NCBI RefSeq assembly: GCF_026626335.1
Contig: NZ_JAPNTZ010000007.1
Coordinates: 186,001-250,000 of the forward strand
DNA from: Paractinoplanes pyxinae
GTDB taxonomy: Bacteria; Actinomycetota; Actinomycetes; Mycobacteriales; Micromonosporaceae
Direction: 5' to 3'
Length of the DNA stretch: 64,000 bases
Part shown: positions 34,794-42,993 of the stretch, one piece after another
Layout: the number at the start of each line of letters is the position of its first letter
How positions within the stretch are numbered: position 1 is the first letter of the stretch
The notes under the pieces: generated by a model
What the model was told of the DNA's origin: nothing
Database searches by the model: none
What the model saw: only the letters and a program-made list of their open reading frames with translations
Made by a program: the position numbers and the translations under genes

Positions 34794-36089
34794 ATGGGCG
34801 GATATGGCTGGCAGATCGTCCTCGTGATCGTCCTGGTGCTGCTCAACGCGGCCTTCTCGGGCAGCGAGATGGCCCTGATCTCGCTGCGGGACAGCCAGTT
34901 GCAGCGGCTCGAGCGGCAGTCGCGCACCGGGCGCACGCTGGCCAAGCTGGCCCGCGACCCGAACCGGTTCCTGGCCACCATCCAGATCGGCATCACGCTG
35001 GCCGGCTTCCTGGCTTCCGCCTCGGCCGCGGTCTCGCTGGCCAAGCCGCTGACCGGCCCGCTCGGCTTCCTCGGCGACGCCGCCAACCCGGTGGCGATCG
35101 TGCTGGTCACCATCGTGCTGACCTTCTTCACGCTGGTCGTGGGCGAGCTGGCCCCCAAGCGCATCGCCATGCAGCGGGCCGAGGGGTGGGCGCTGGTCGT
35201 GGCCCGGCCGCTCGACATGCTGGCCACGCTGTCCCGCCCGGCGGTCTGGCTTCTCGGCAAGTCGACCGACATGATAGTCCGGATCACCGGCAACGACCCC
35301 GAGGGCGGACGGGAAGAGGTGACCACGGAGGAGATCCGCGACCTGGTCACCCAGCAGCAAGAGTTCACCCCTGAGCAGCGCACGATCATCAGCGGCGCCT
35401 TCGAGATCGCCGACCGCATCCTGCGCGAGATCCTCGTACCGCGAAGGGACGTTCTGGTCGTCTCGGCGGAGGCACCCTCGCACGAGGCACTGCAGCAGCT
35501 GATCGCCGGCGGCCACTCGCGGGCGCCGGTCACCGGGCCGATGGGCCTGGACGACGTGCTCGGCATCGTGCACCTGCGCGACCTGGTGGACGCCGACGGT
35601 CCGGTACGCGGTCACATGTACGCCCCGCTGTTCCTGCCCGAGACGCTGAAGGTGTCCGACGCGATGCGCCAGATGCGCGTCCAGCGGCAGCAGCTGGCCC
35701 TGGTGGTCGACGAGCGCGGCGCCATCGACGGCATCGTGACCATGGAAGACCTGGTCGAAGAGGTCGTGGGCGAGATCTACGACGAGACCGACCGGGACGT
35801 GCAGTCGATAGTCCGCGAGCCCGACGGCGCGATGCTGCTGCCCGGCACGTTCCCGATCCACGACCTGCCCGACATCGGGGTCGACGTCGAGCGGCTGGAC
35901 GAGGGCGACTACACCACGGTGGCCGGCCTGGTGCTGGCCCACCTGGGGCACATCCCGACCGAGGCGGGCGAGGTGGTCGAGATCGACGGGCACACGGCCG
36001 AGGTCGTCGAGGTCACCGGGCGCGCGATCACCAAAGTGCGGTTGCGGGTGGCCACGCGCGACCGCGAGGAGCAGGAGCAGAACTCCTAG
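34794..36089 (+). CDS. CNNM/CorC-type transmembrane protein (DUF21, CBS pair, CorC_HlyC)
   Basis: A 431-residue membrane protein of the family often mislabelled hemolysin. The DUF21 membrane domain with three to four helices covers 1-190 and includes SGSEMALISLRDSQLQRL. Two CBS domains occupy about 205-325, and the CorC_HlyC domain about 340-425 (LPGTFPIHDLPDIG). Homologs export Mg2+ or bind nucleotides through CBS. GGAG at 34778-34781 favours the ATG at 34794 (12 bases) over the TTG at 34782, which abuts it. It overlaps the convergent hypothetical gene by four bases. Confidence 0.9.
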   Translation: MGGYGWQIVLVIVLVLLNAAFSGSEMALISLRDSQLQRLERQSRTGRTLAKLARDPNRFLATIQIGITLAGFLASASAAVSLAKPLTGPLGFLGDAANPVAIVLVTIVLTFFTLVVGELAPKRIAMQRAEGWALVVARPLDMLATLSRPAVWLLGKSTDMIVRITGNDPEGGREEVTTEEIRDLVTQQQEFTPEQRTIISGAFEIADRILREILVPRRDVLVVSAEAPSHEALQQLIAGGHSRAPVTGPMGLDDVLGIVHLRDLVDADGPVRGHMYAPLFLPETLKVSDAMRQMRVQRQQLALVVDERGAIDGIVTMEDLVEEVVGEIYDETDRDVQSIVREPDGAMLLPGTFPIHDLPDIGVDVERLDEGDYTTVAGLVLAHLGHIPTEAGEVVEIDGHTAEVVEVTGRAITKVRLRVATRDREEQEQNS

Positions 36090-36397
36090 CTGGTGCCCTT
36101 GAAGGCGACCGAGAGGACGGCGTGCGCGACGAGCACAGCCCGGTCCATCGTGTCGTACGGGCCGACGTGCAGCTCGACGGCGTGGGTGCCGAAGATCGCC
36201 CGCACCGTCCAGCTGTTGGGGTGCCGGTCGTCCTCACGGCTGTGGTTGACCACGACCTGGGTGGCCGACCGAATGTTCACGGCCGACCACCTGTCCTCCG
36301 TCGTGCCCCACGACCGGAACCAGCCCGGCGCGACGGCCAGGGCGCCCTTGCTCGCCTCGGCCAGCGCCCACTGCATGTCCATGCCCGTTTTGCTCAC
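36086..36397 (-). CDS. Hypothetical protein (103 residues)
   Basis: I do not recognise it. No membrane helix or signal peptide is present. The sequence suggests a small alpha/beta protein, with SATQVVVNHSRED, WTVRAIFGTHAVELHVGPYD and TMDRAVLVAHAVLSV. Starts at ATG 36397 or 36382 are possible. It is convergent with the CorC-type gene (four-base overlap) and sits 20 bases upstream of the 3-hydroxybutyryl-CoA dehydrogenase 3' end on its other side. The coding frame is well supported by GC3 bias. Confidence 0.65.
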   Translation of the reverse strand: MSKTGMDMQWALAEASKGALAVAPGWFRSWGTTEDRWSAVNIRSATQVVVNHSREDDRHPNSWTVRAIFGTHAVELHVGPYDTMDRAVLVAHAVLSVAFKGTS

Positions 36398-36417
36398 ATA
36401 AGGCAGGCTACGCGACC

Positions 36418-37266
36418 TCAGTACGTGTAGAAGCCCTTGCCGCTCTTGCGGCCCAGGTCACCGGCCTGAACCATGCGCTGCAGCAGCTCGGGCGGGAAGA
36501 ACTTCTCGTCCGCGGTGTCCCGGTAGATGTTGCTCGCCGCGTTGAGCATGACGTCGAGGCCGGTCAGGTCGACCGTGGCCAGCGGGCCCATCGAGTGCCC
36601 GAAGCCCAGCTTCATCACCGTGTCGAGGTCGGCCGGGCTGACCACGCCCGACTCGACCAGCTTGACCGCCTCGACCAGGATCGCCGAGAAGAGCCGGTTG
36701 GAGACGAAGCCGGCCACGTCCCGCTTGACCTCGACGCAGGTCTTGCCCACCTCTTCGGCGTACGCGCGGGCCGCGGCCAGCGTCTCGTCGGAGGTCTGGT
36801 AGCCGCGGACCAGTTCGACCAGCTTCATCATCGGCACCGGCGAGAAGAAGTGGATGCCGACGACCGACTCGGGCCGGGCGGTCACCGTGGCGATCTGGGT
36901 GATCGGGATGGCCGAGGTGTTGGTGCCGAGCACGGCGTCGGCCTTGCAGATCTTGTCGAGGGCGCGGAAGACCTCGTGCTTGGCCTCGACCTTCTCGTAG
37001 ATGGCCTCGACCACCACGTCGGCGTCGGCGGCCGCCTCGAGGTCGGTGGTGGGAGTGATCCGGGCGAGGGTCGCCTCGGCTTCCTCCTCGGTGATCTTGC
37101 CCTTGGCCGCGAACCGGCTCAGCGAGTCGCGGATCGCCGCCATGCCGCGGCCGGTCGCCGCGTCGTCCACGTCGCGCATGGTGACCTGCCACCCGGCCTG
37201 GGCCGAGACCTGCGCGATGCCGGAACCCATCAGTCCGGAGCCGATGACCGCCAAACGACCCGCCAT
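36418..37266 (-). CDS. 3-hydroxybutyryl-CoA dehydrogenase
   Basis: NAD(P)-dependent interconversion of 3-hydroxybutyryl-CoA and acetoacetyl-CoA, in butyrate, PHB or ethylmalonyl-type pathways. It has 282 residues. The nucleotide motif is GSGLMGSGIAQ. IHFFSPVPMMKLVELV contains the catalytic His, VAGFVSNRLFSAIL the Asn, and LGFGHSMGPLATVDLTGLD the C-terminal domain signature. AGGAG lies nine bases before the ATG at 37266; a GTG at 37275 abuts the ribosome site and is unlikely. It fits functionally with the thiolase at 12.8-14.0 kb and IcmA. Confidence 0.92.
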   Translation of the reverse strand: MAGRLAVIGSGLMGSGIAQVSAQAGWQVTMRDVDDAATGRGMAAIRDSLSRFAAKGKITEEEAEATLARITPTTDLEAAADADVVVEAIYEKVEAKHEVFRALDKICKADAVLGTNTSAIPITQIATVTARPESVVGIHFFSPVPMMKLVELVRGYQTSDETLAAARAYAEEVGKTCVEVKRDVAGFVSNRLFSAILVEAVKLVESGVVSPADLDTVMKLGFGHSMGPLATVDLTGLDVMLNAASNIYRDTADEKFFPPELLQRMVQAGDLGRKSGKGFYTY

Positions 37267-37404
37267 GAAACGCACTCCTCTGTGACGCCGGAAACAACAA
37301 GCTCACCCTAGCGGGGTTACTGAACGGAAACTCAGGCCAGGGGTGGCCACTCTATCGGGGCAATTCGCCGTAAAAACGCCCGTCGCCGGTGCGAGACTGT
37401 GCCC

Positions 37405-37743
37405 ATGGCGTCAGGGAACGGCTGGTACCTCATCGGGCCGTTGATCGCCGTCGGCCTGGTCGGCTTCCTCGGGGCGCTCTTCTGGCGCATGGGCCTGCAG
37501 TGGACGGCCGCCCGCGAGCCCGACCCGGCCCCGGACGGCTTGACCATCTTCTACGAGCGGGAGCCCGACTACGGCCTGCTCTGCCCGGCCGCGGTCACGG
37601 CGGACGCGGAGGTGGCCGACGAGATCCGGCGCCGGCTGGGGGACGCCGGGATCCGAGCCACCCACACGTACGACCGGGAAGGGCGCACCGTCGTGCTGGT
37701 CTTCGCCGACCAGGTCGAGGAAGCCCGGCGGCTGGCCCTCTGA
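37405..37743 (+). CDS. Small membrane-anchored hypothetical protein
   Basis: 112 residues. One N-terminal helix (WYLIGPLIAVGLVGFLGALF) is followed by a soluble domain with YGLLCPAAVTADAEVADEI and GRTVVLVFADQVEEARRLAL. The latter looks like a small ferredoxin-like fold, similar in pattern to signal-transducing DUF2007 proteins, but I would not assign it. Starts at ATG 37405 or GTG 37399 are possible. Its stop is one base from the convergent murA stop. Confidence 0.68.
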   Translation: MASGNGWYLIGPLIAVGLVGFLGALFWRMGLQWTAAREPDPAPDGLTIFYEREPDYGLLCPAAVTADAEVADEIRRRLGDAGIRATHTYDREGRTVVLVFADQVEEARRLAL

Positions 37744-37744
37744 A

Positions 37745-39031
37745 TCAGAAGTCGAACGTCGGCTCGGGAACGTCGGCCCGTTCCACCTCGACGCCCAGCT
37801 TGGCCAGGTCGTTGACGAAGTCGGGGTAGCCGCGGTCGATGTGGTGCACCTCGCCGACCTCGGTGACGCCCTCGGCGCACAGGCCTGCGATGACCAGCCC
37901 GGCCCCGGCCCGGATGTCGGTCGCCCGCACCGGCGCCCCGGACAGCCGCTCGCGACCGTTGACGACCGCGTGGTGGCCGTCGGTGCGGATGTCGGCGCCG
38001 AGGCGGACCATCTCGTTCACGAACATGAAGCGGCCGTCGAAGATGTTCTCGGTCACCAGCGACGAGCCCTCGGCCACCGAGGCCAGGCCGAGCGCCATGG
38101 GCAGCAGGTCGGTCGCGAACCCGGGGTACGGCAGCGTCACGATGTCGACCGCCTTGGGCCGCCCGGACATGCGTACGCGGAACTGGTTGTCACCCGGCTC
38201 GACCGTCGCACCCGCCGTGACCAGCTTGTCCAGGGCAAGATCGAGAAATTCGGGGCGTACGCCGTTCACCACCACGTCGCCCCGGGTCATCGCCGAGGCG
38301 AAGGCCCAGGTGCCACCCACGATCCGGTCGCCGATCGTGCGGTGCCGCACCGGCTGCAGGCCGTCGACACCCTCGATGGTCAGCGTCGACGTGCCGGCGC
38401 CGTCGATCCGCGCGCCCATCGCCGTCAGCATCTCGCAGATGTCGACGATCTCGGGCTCGCGGGCGGCGTTGTCGATCTCGGTCACGCCCTTGGCCAGCAC
38501 GGCCGCCATCAGCAGGTTCTCGGTGGCGCCGACGCTCGGGAAGTCCAGCCAGATCTTGCCGCCGCGCAGGCCGCTGGGGGCCGAGGCGATGACGAAGCCG
38601 TGCTCGCCCGAGATCTGCGCGCCCATCCGGGCCAGGCCCGAGACGTGCATGTCGAGACCACGCGAGCCGATCATGTCGCCACCGGGCAGGGCGACCCGGA
38701 CATAGCCCGTACGCGCGAGGAGCGGCCCGAGTACGCAGATGGACGCCCGCAGGCGGCGCACCAGGTCGTAGTCGGCCTCGCTGCCCGGCTCGGCCGGCAC
38801 GTCGATGGTGGCCTGACCGCCCTCGAGCGTCACCTGGCAGCCCAGCCGGCGCAGCACCTCAGCCATGATCGCGATGTCGGTGATGCGCGGAACGTTCTCG
38901 ACGACGCTGCGGCCGGGCGCCAGCAGGGCCACCGCCATCAGCTTGAGCGCCGAGTTCTTGGCCCCGCCCACGGTGACCTCACCGGTCAGCGGCGTGCCGC
39001 CCTTCACCCTGATCACATCCACGCGGGCCAT
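37745..39031 (-). CDS. murA: UDP-N-acetylglucosamine 1-carboxyvinyltransferase MurA (Asp-type)
   Basis: The first committed step of peptidoglycan synthesis: enolpyruvyl transfer from PEP to UDP-GlcNAc in the cytosol. It has 428 residues. The N-terminal [11 protein letters not shown] carries the Lys-Asn pair. The catalytic loop reads [10 protein letters not shown], with Asp119 where E. coli MurA has Cys115. That substitution is the one known to make mycobacterial MurA insensitive to fosfomycin. The ATG at 39031 starts seven residues before the conserved core; an ATG at 39049 is also in frame. It is divergent from the cobalamin adenosyltransferase gene across 96 bases. Confidence 0.95.
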   Translation of the reverse strand: MARVDVIRVKGGTPLTGEVTVGGAKNSALKLMAVALLAPGRSVVENVPRITDIAIMAEVLRRLGCQVTLEGGQATIDVPAEPGSEADYDLVRRLRASICVLGPLLARTGYVRVALPGGDMIGSRGLDMHVSGLARMGAQISGEHGFVIASAPSGLRGGKIWLDFPSVGATENLLMAAVLAKGVTEIDNAAREPEIVDICEMLTAMGARIDGAGTSTLTIEGVDGLQPVRHRTIGDRIVGGTWAFASAMTRGDVVVNGVRPEFLDLALDKLVTAGATVEPGDNQFRVRMSGRPKAVDIVTLPYPGFATDLLPMALGLASVAEGSSLVTENIFDGRFMFVNEMVRLGADIRTDGHHAVVNGRERLSGAPVRATDIRAGAGLVIAGLCAEGVTEVGEVHHIDRGYPDFVNDLAKLGVEVERADVPEPTFDF

Positions 39032-39127
39032 GGTATGGGCCAGCCGCACCCGCCCGCTCCGTAGGGTCCGGTTCGATCACCGCCCGGACCGGCGAGGGCC
39101 GGCCGGACATGCCGTTAGGCTCGGCTG

Positions 39128-39703
39128 ATGGCCGTTCACCTCACCCGCATCTACACCCGAGCCGGCGACGCCGGGCAGACCCGCCTGGGCAACAACGAGG
39201 TCGCCGACAAGACCGATCCGCGCATCGTCGCGTACGCCGACGCCGACGAGTGCAACGCCGCGCTGGGAGTGGCGCTCGCCCTCGGTGACCTGCCGCCGGA
39301 CGTCCGGAAGGTGCTGACGGCCATCCAGAACGATCTCTTCGACGTCGGGGCCGACCTGTGCAACCCCGAGACCGAGAACCCGCCCTACCCGCCCCTGCGG
39401 ATCACCGACGAGTACGTGACCCGCCTCGAGGGCTGGTGCGACCAGTTCAACGAGAAGCTGCCCGCTCTCGACAGTTTCGTCCTGCCGGGTGGCACCCCGG
39501 GGGCGGCGCTGTTGCATGTGGCCCGCACGGTGGCCCGCCGGGCCGAGCGCTCGACCTGGACGCTGCTGAGGGCCGACCCCGAGCGGACGAGCGACCTGCC
39601 CGCGAAGTACCTGAACCGCCTGTCCGACCTGCTGTTCATCCTGTCCCGCACGGCCAACCCGGGCGGCGACGTGAAGTGGGTGCCGGGCGGCGGCGCGGCC
39701 TGA
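39128..39703 (+). CDS. Cob(I)alamin adenosyltransferase, PduO type
   Basis: Transfers adenosyl from ATP to cob(I)alamin to make coenzyme B12. It has 191 residues, a five-helix bundle. The N-terminal ATP loop is YTRAGDAGQTRLG, KTDPRIVAYADADECNAALG is the conserved subunit-interface stretch, and PGGTPGAALLHVARTVARRAER the C-terminal signature. It is a natural supplier for IcmA and methylmalonyl-CoA mutase. The VOC gene follows with a TGATG overlap, so the two form an operon. Confidence 0.93.
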   Translation: MAVHLTRIYTRAGDAGQTRLGNNEVADKTDPRIVAYADADECNAALGVALALGDLPPDVRKVLTAIQNDLFDVGADLCNPETENPPYPPLRITDEYVTRLEGWCDQFNEKLPALDSFVLPGGTPGAALLHVARTVARRAERSTWTLLRADPERTSDLPAKYLNRLSDLLFILSRTANPGGDVKWVPGGGAA

Positions 39704-40092
39704 TGCTGCACCACGTCGAGCTGTGGGTGCCGGACCTGGCCGGCGCGGCCGGGCCGTGGGGCTGGCTGCTGGGTGAGCTGGGCTGGAAGCCGTACCAGGA
39801 CTGGCCGGGCGGCCGGTCCTGGCTGTGCGAGGGCGTCTATCTGGTGCTCGAGCAGTCGCCGGCGCTGTCGGGCGACGTGCACGACCGGCTCGCGCCGGGG
39901 CTGAACCACCTGGCCTTCAACGCGGGCAGCCGGGCCGAGGTGGACCGCCTGACCACTGAGTCGGCCGATCACGGCTGGGCCCTGCTCTTCCCCGATCGTC
40001 ACCCCCGCGCCGGCGGTCCTGACTCGTACGCCGCCTATCTCGAGGACGCGTGGGGCTTCGAGGTCGAGCTGCAGAGCGGAAAACCCGAATGA
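39703..40092 (+). CDS. VOC (glyoxalase/bleomycin-resistance fold) family protein
   Basis: A 129-residue single VOC unit pair. LHHVELWVPDLAGAAGPWGW begins the first beta-alpha-beta module, and GLNHLAFNAGSRAEVDRL the second, with the putative metal His. A late Glu (WGFEVELQSG) completes the set, so metal binding is plausible. The ATG overlaps the adenosyltransferase stop by one base. The substrate is unknown; such small members include dioxygenases, epimerases and drug-binding proteins. It is followed by the attenuator region of the PheS-like gene. Confidence 0.85.
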   Translation: MLHHVELWVPDLAGAAGPWGWLLGELGWKPYQDWPGGRSWLCEGVYLVLEQSPALSGDVHDRLAPGLNHLAFNAGSRAEVDRLTTESADHGWALLFPDRHPRAGGPDSYAAYLEDAWGFEVELQSGKPE

Positions 40093-40111
40093 CGCACGTC
40101 GCCCCGGGTGT

Positions 40112-40117
40112 CACCAT
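40112..40117 (+). promoter_or_regulatory. Possible -10 for the leader-peptide transcript
   Basis: CACCAT at 40112-40117 with ATGACG at 40089-40094 (17-base spacing) would place the transcription start on the leader ATG at 40124, giving a leaderless leader peptide. Both hexamers are weak matches. Confidence 0.3.
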
Positions 40118-40123
40118 CGAGGC

Positions 40124-40174
40124 ATGACCGCACGCGCAGCCTCTTTTGCCCGGCCCCTCCCGGCGGCCGGCTGA
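40124..40174 (+). CDS. Leader peptide MTARAASFARPLPAAG
   Basis: A 16-codon frame upstream of the PheS-like gene. Codons 7 and 8 are TCT TTT. TTT is a rare Phe codon in this DNA, where TTC is normal, so this is a plausible control codon. The following bases 40164-40169 (CGGCCG) are the first of three mutually pairing segments. A ribosome waiting near codon 8 would leave that segment free, while one reaching the stop at 40172-40174 would cover it. The amino acid sensed is inferred, not shown; Phe, Arg or Pro codons all sit in the right place. Confidence 0.6.
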   Translation: MTARAASFARPLPAAG

Positions 40175-40191
40175 TCTGCGCTTTCTTGTTC

Positions 40192-40216
40192 ACGGCCGTC
40201 CCATCGGGGCGGCCGT
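40192..40216 (+). terminator. Attenuator hairpin with T-rich tail
   Basis: An 11-bp stem with one G-T pair, 40192-40202 with 40206-40216, and a three-base loop, followed by TCTCGTTTCC. Each arm contains the self-complementary CGGCCG (40193-40198 and 40210-40215). A third CGGCCG inside the leader frame can pair with the first arm instead. This is the layout of transcription attenuation. Confidence 0.75.
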
Positions 40217-40263
40217 TCTCGTTTCCGGCTTCCCCGTTCGCTCTTCAGTCGAAGGAGAAGCTG

Positions 40264-41316
40264 ATGTCTCTCGCCACCGATCTCGCCGTCCGCGACCTCA
40301 CCGACCCGGCTCAGGGCCCGCACGCGATCCAGACGATCGTGCAAGCCGTGCTCGACGCGGCCACCGCCCGCTGGCCGGACGCCGAGCTGGTCGTGCACCG
40401 GGGCGAGCGCATAGTCGACGTGGCCGACAACTACGACCGGCTGGGGTACTCGGCGGAGGCGGCCGCCCGGGACAGCCGCTACACGCGCTACGTCGACGAG
40501 CGGCGGATGCTGCGCTCGCAGACGTCGGCGCTGATTCCGGGAGCGCTGCGGGAACTGACGGCCGGCGAGGCGCTGATCGCCTGCCCGGGCATCGTCTATC
40601 GGCGTGATTCCATCGACCGGCTGCACACCGGCACCCCGCACCAGCTCGACCTCTGGCGCGTCACCCGCGAACCGGCCGAGCTGATCGAGCTGGTGGCGGT
40701 GGCGATGACGGCCGCCCTTCCGGGTACGCCGTGGCGGGTGCATCCGGCCTGTCACACTTACACCACCGACGGGCTCGAGATCGAAGCGTGGTCCGGCGAG
40801 GCCTGGGTGGAGGTCGGCGAGTGCGGGGTGGCGGCCCGGCATCTGTGCGACGGGCTGGCTCTGGGGTTGGGTCTGGACCGGCTGCTCATGCTGCGTAAAG
40901 ACATCGACGACATCCGGCTGCTGCGGTCGGACGATCGCCGGGTGCGCGACCAGATGGCCGACCTGACGCCCTACCGCCCGGTCTCGACGCAACCGGCCGC
41001 CCGGCGCGACCTGTCGGTGGCACTGCCGGCCGGGGTGACCGCCGAAGACCTCGGCGACCAGGTGCGCGAGCTGCTCGGGCCGGATGCGCGCCTGGTCGAG
41101 GAGGTGACGATCGAATCGATCACCTCGCCGGAGGTGCTGCCGGCGGCCTCCCGGGCACGGCTGGGCATCCGCGACGACGAGGTGAATGTGCTGGTCCGCG
41201 TCGTGCTGCGCGACTTGCACCGGGCGCTGCCCCGCCAACGCGTCAACGCCCTGCGCGACCGCCTCTACGAGGGGCTGATGGCCAGGAGCTCGCCGTCGAT
41301 GACGGTCACGGCCTGA
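40264..41316 (+). CDS. srmL: PheS-related ligase with FDX-ACB-like C-terminal domain (SrmL-type)
   Basis: 350 residues resembling a monomeric Phe-tRNA synthetase. The class II core carries motif 2-like YRRDSIDRLHTGTPHQLDLW and motif 3-like GLGLDRLLMLRKDIDDIRLL. The last ~95 residues (RRDLSVALPAGVTAEDLGDQ to the end) match the FDX-ACB anticodon-binding fold. The true pheST pair is not here. From memory, NCBI calls this family PheS-related mystery ligase SrmL. AAGGAG precedes the ATG at 40264. It may ligate an amino acid to a non-tRNA acceptor or charge tRNA under special conditions; the leader attenuator suggests amino-acid or tRNA sensing. Its 3' end overlaps phzF-like by 52 bases in antisense. 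Confidence 0.82.
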   Translation: MSLATDLAVRDLTDPAQGPHAIQTIVQAVLDAATARWPDAELVVHRGERIVDVADNYDRLGYSAEAAARDSRYTRYVDERRMLRSQTSALIPGALRELTAGEALIACPGIVYRRDSIDRLHTGTPHQLDLWRVTREPAELIELVAVAMTAALPGTPWRVHPACHTYTTDGLEIEAWSGEAWVEVGECGVAARHLCDGLALGLGLDRLLMLRKDIDDIRLLRSDDRRVRDQMADLTPYRPVSTQPAARRDLSVALPAGVTAEDLGDQVRELLGPDARLVEEVTIESITSPEVLPAASRARLGIRDDEVNVLVRVVLRDLHRALPRQRVNALRDRLYEGLMARSSPSMTVTA

Positions 41317-42080
41317 CCCGTGAGCAGGGTGCGGTCGCCGCGCAGCGAGACCCGGACCAGGCCGCCGCGGGCCGAGGCCTGGTAGCCGACCATTTCGGTG
41401 CGGCCGCCCAGCTTCTCGGACCAGAACGGGGCCAGCGCGGTGTGGGCGCTGCCGGTCACCGGGTCCTCGCCCACTCCGGCCGCAGCGCCGAAGAAGCGGG
41501 AGACGAAGTCGTAGCCGGCGTCGGGGTCGTCGGCCCGGGCGGTCACGATGACGCCGCGCTGCTCGTAGCCGGCCAGCGTGCGCAGGTCGGGCGTCAGCGC
41601 GCGGACGGCGGCCTCGTCGTACAGCTCCAGCAGCAGGTCGTCGGTGTTCGGGCCGGTGTGGTGCACCGAGACGGGCGTGGCCCCGAGCACGTCGAGCAGT
41701 TCGGGATCCGGGGCTACGGGAGCCAGCGGGGCGGTCGGGAAGTCGAGCGTGTACCAGCCCTTCTCCCCCGCGGTGGCGCTCAGCACGCCGCTACGGGTCG
41801 TGAACCGTACGGTGCCGTCGACGGCCAGCACGTGGGCGGTCGCGAGCGTGGCGTGGCCGCACAGGGCCACCTCGACGGCGGGAGTGAACCAGCGCAACGC
41901 GTAGTCGGCCCCGGCGTCCCGCAGCGGGTGGACGAAGGCCGTCTCGGACAGGTTCACCTCGGCCGCGACCCGGGCCATCCACTCGTCGGCGGGAAACTCG
42001 GGCTGGTCGAGCACCACGACCCCGGCCGGGTTGCCCGCGAAGGGACGGTCGGTGAAGGCGTCGACGATTCGGATGCGCAT
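41265..42080 (-). CDS. PhzF-family isomerase/epimerase
   Basis: 271 residues with a diaminopimelate-epimerase-like double-hotdog fold. AFTDRPFAGNPAGVVVLD is the N-terminal signature. NLSETAF carries the catalytic Glu, ALCGHATLATAHVLA the first half-site loop, and GVGEDPVTGSAHTALAPFW the second. PhzF acts in phenazine biosynthesis, but most members have unknown small-molecule substrates. No other phenazine genes are present, so a phenazine role is not supported. The stop lies inside the 3' end of the PheS-like gene (52-base convergent overlap). Confidence 0.9.
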   Translation of the reverse strand: MRIRIVDAFTDRPFAGNPAGVVVLDQPEFPADEWMARVAAEVNLSETAFVHPLRDAGADYALRWFTPAVEVALCGHATLATAHVLAVDGTVRFTTRSGVLSATAGEKGWYTLDFPTAPLAPVAPDPELLDVLGATPVSVHHTGPNTDDLLLELYDEAAVRALTPDLRTLAGYEQRGVIVTARADDPDAGYDFVSRFFGAAAGVGEDPVTGSAHTALAPFWSEKLGGRTEMVGYQASARGGLVRVSLRGDRTLLTGQAVTVIDGELLAISPS

Positions 42081-42142
42081 GGCTCGACGCTAGAAGGGAC
42101 GGCCGGCCACGGCGAGGGCCAATCCGGGGTCGGCGGCCGGAA

Positions 42143-42610
42143 CTACTGCTCTATCGGGTCGGGGCGGATGGCCGGGCGCGGGGCGACGCTGCCGGGCTGG
42201 CCGGGCGGCGCGGCCTCGAGCCAGGAGAGGAAGCCGGTCACCGTGGACTCGGCCATCGCGATCTCGATCTCGTCGAGGGTGGTGGCCAGGCGAAGGATCA
42301 CCCAGTGGCCGGGCATGGTCAGCCGCTCAGGACCCTCGGGCAGCCGGCGGCCCGCGACAGTGGTCGACGAGCGGTCGAGCGTGCGCTTGGGGCGGAAGGC
42401 GAAGCTGAACATGCGGTGGATCCGCAGCGTGCCGCCGGCGAACTGGCCGATCGCGGTGGACCAGCCCCGGCCCGGCACGAGCGTGCTGACCCGGATCTGC
42501 AGGCGAATGGTTCCGCCGCCGGCCATGAGCAGCCGGCGGCGGAAGAAGACCAGGAAAAGAAGCGCGAGCAGCGCGACGACGCAGATTCCGAAGACTTCCA
42601 GAATCCGCAT
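42143..42610 (-). CDS. DUF2550 membrane-anchored protein
   Basis: 155 residues: a single N-terminal helix (VFGICVVALLALLFLVFFRRR) and a cytosolic domain with WSTAIGQFAGGTLRIHRMFS and RLTMPGHWVILRL. DUF2550 genes regularly follow atpC in actinobacteria, as here (eight bases downstream). The function is unknown. It shares the atpC transcript, which in this genome starts at or before the LCP gene. Confidence 0.88.
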   Translation of the reverse strand: MRILEVFGICVVALLALLFLVFFRRRLLMAGGGTIRLQIRVSTLVPGRGWSTAIGQFAGGTLRIHRMFSFAFRPKRTLDRSSTTVAGRRLPEGPERLTMPGHWVILRLATTLDEIEIAMAESTVTGFLSWLEAAPPGQPGSVAPRPAIRPDPIEQ

Positions 42611-42618
42611 CGCCGGAG

Positions 42619-42900
42619 TCAGTGGGACTCGGGGGTGGCGGGCGTGGCGCTCTCGGCCAGGACGGTCACGCCGTCGGCGTCGATCGAGAGGAAGCCGCCC
42701 GATACGTCGTAGGTGAGCTGCTCGCCGCCGGCGAGCTTGACGCGCACCTGAGACGGCTCTTTGAGCAGGCCCAGGAGCGGCGAGTGACCCGGCAGCACAC
42801 CGATCTCACCCTCGGTGGTGCGCGCGACGAGCATCTCGGCCTCGCCGGACCAGACACGCTCCTCGACGGCGACGACCTTGACGGGCAGCTGGTTGGCCAC
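42619..42900 (-). CDS. atpC: F1Fo ATP synthase epsilon subunit
   Basis: Central-stalk regulatory subunit, 93 residues. This is the short actinobacterial form with the beta-sandwich (LPVKVVAVEERVWSGEAEML, TTEGEIGVLPGHSPLLGLL), while the C-terminal helical arm is nearly absent. The GTG at 42900 has GGGAG six bases before it; a TTG at 42927 is less likely. It is separated from atpD by the LCP gene and a strong terminator, so it is not on the main atp transcript. A short C-terminus is known to lack the inhibitory arm seen in E. coli. Confidence 0.95.
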   Translation of the reverse strand: MANQLPVKVVAVEERVWSGEAEMLVARTTEGEIGVLPGHSPLLGLLKEPSQVRVKLAGGEQLTYDVSGGFLSIDADGVTVLAESATPATPESH

Positions 42901-42993
42901 GCTGTCTCCCTGTTCAGGCTGCTTCAACTATTGGGTGAAGTCTAAACGGCGCCCCCGGCCGCGGTGGTAGGGGGTGGCGACTACCACAAGTGA

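Noticed and set aside
41265-42080. Phenazine biosynthesis locus
   Set aside because: Only a PhzF-family protein is present, without phzA-G partners.
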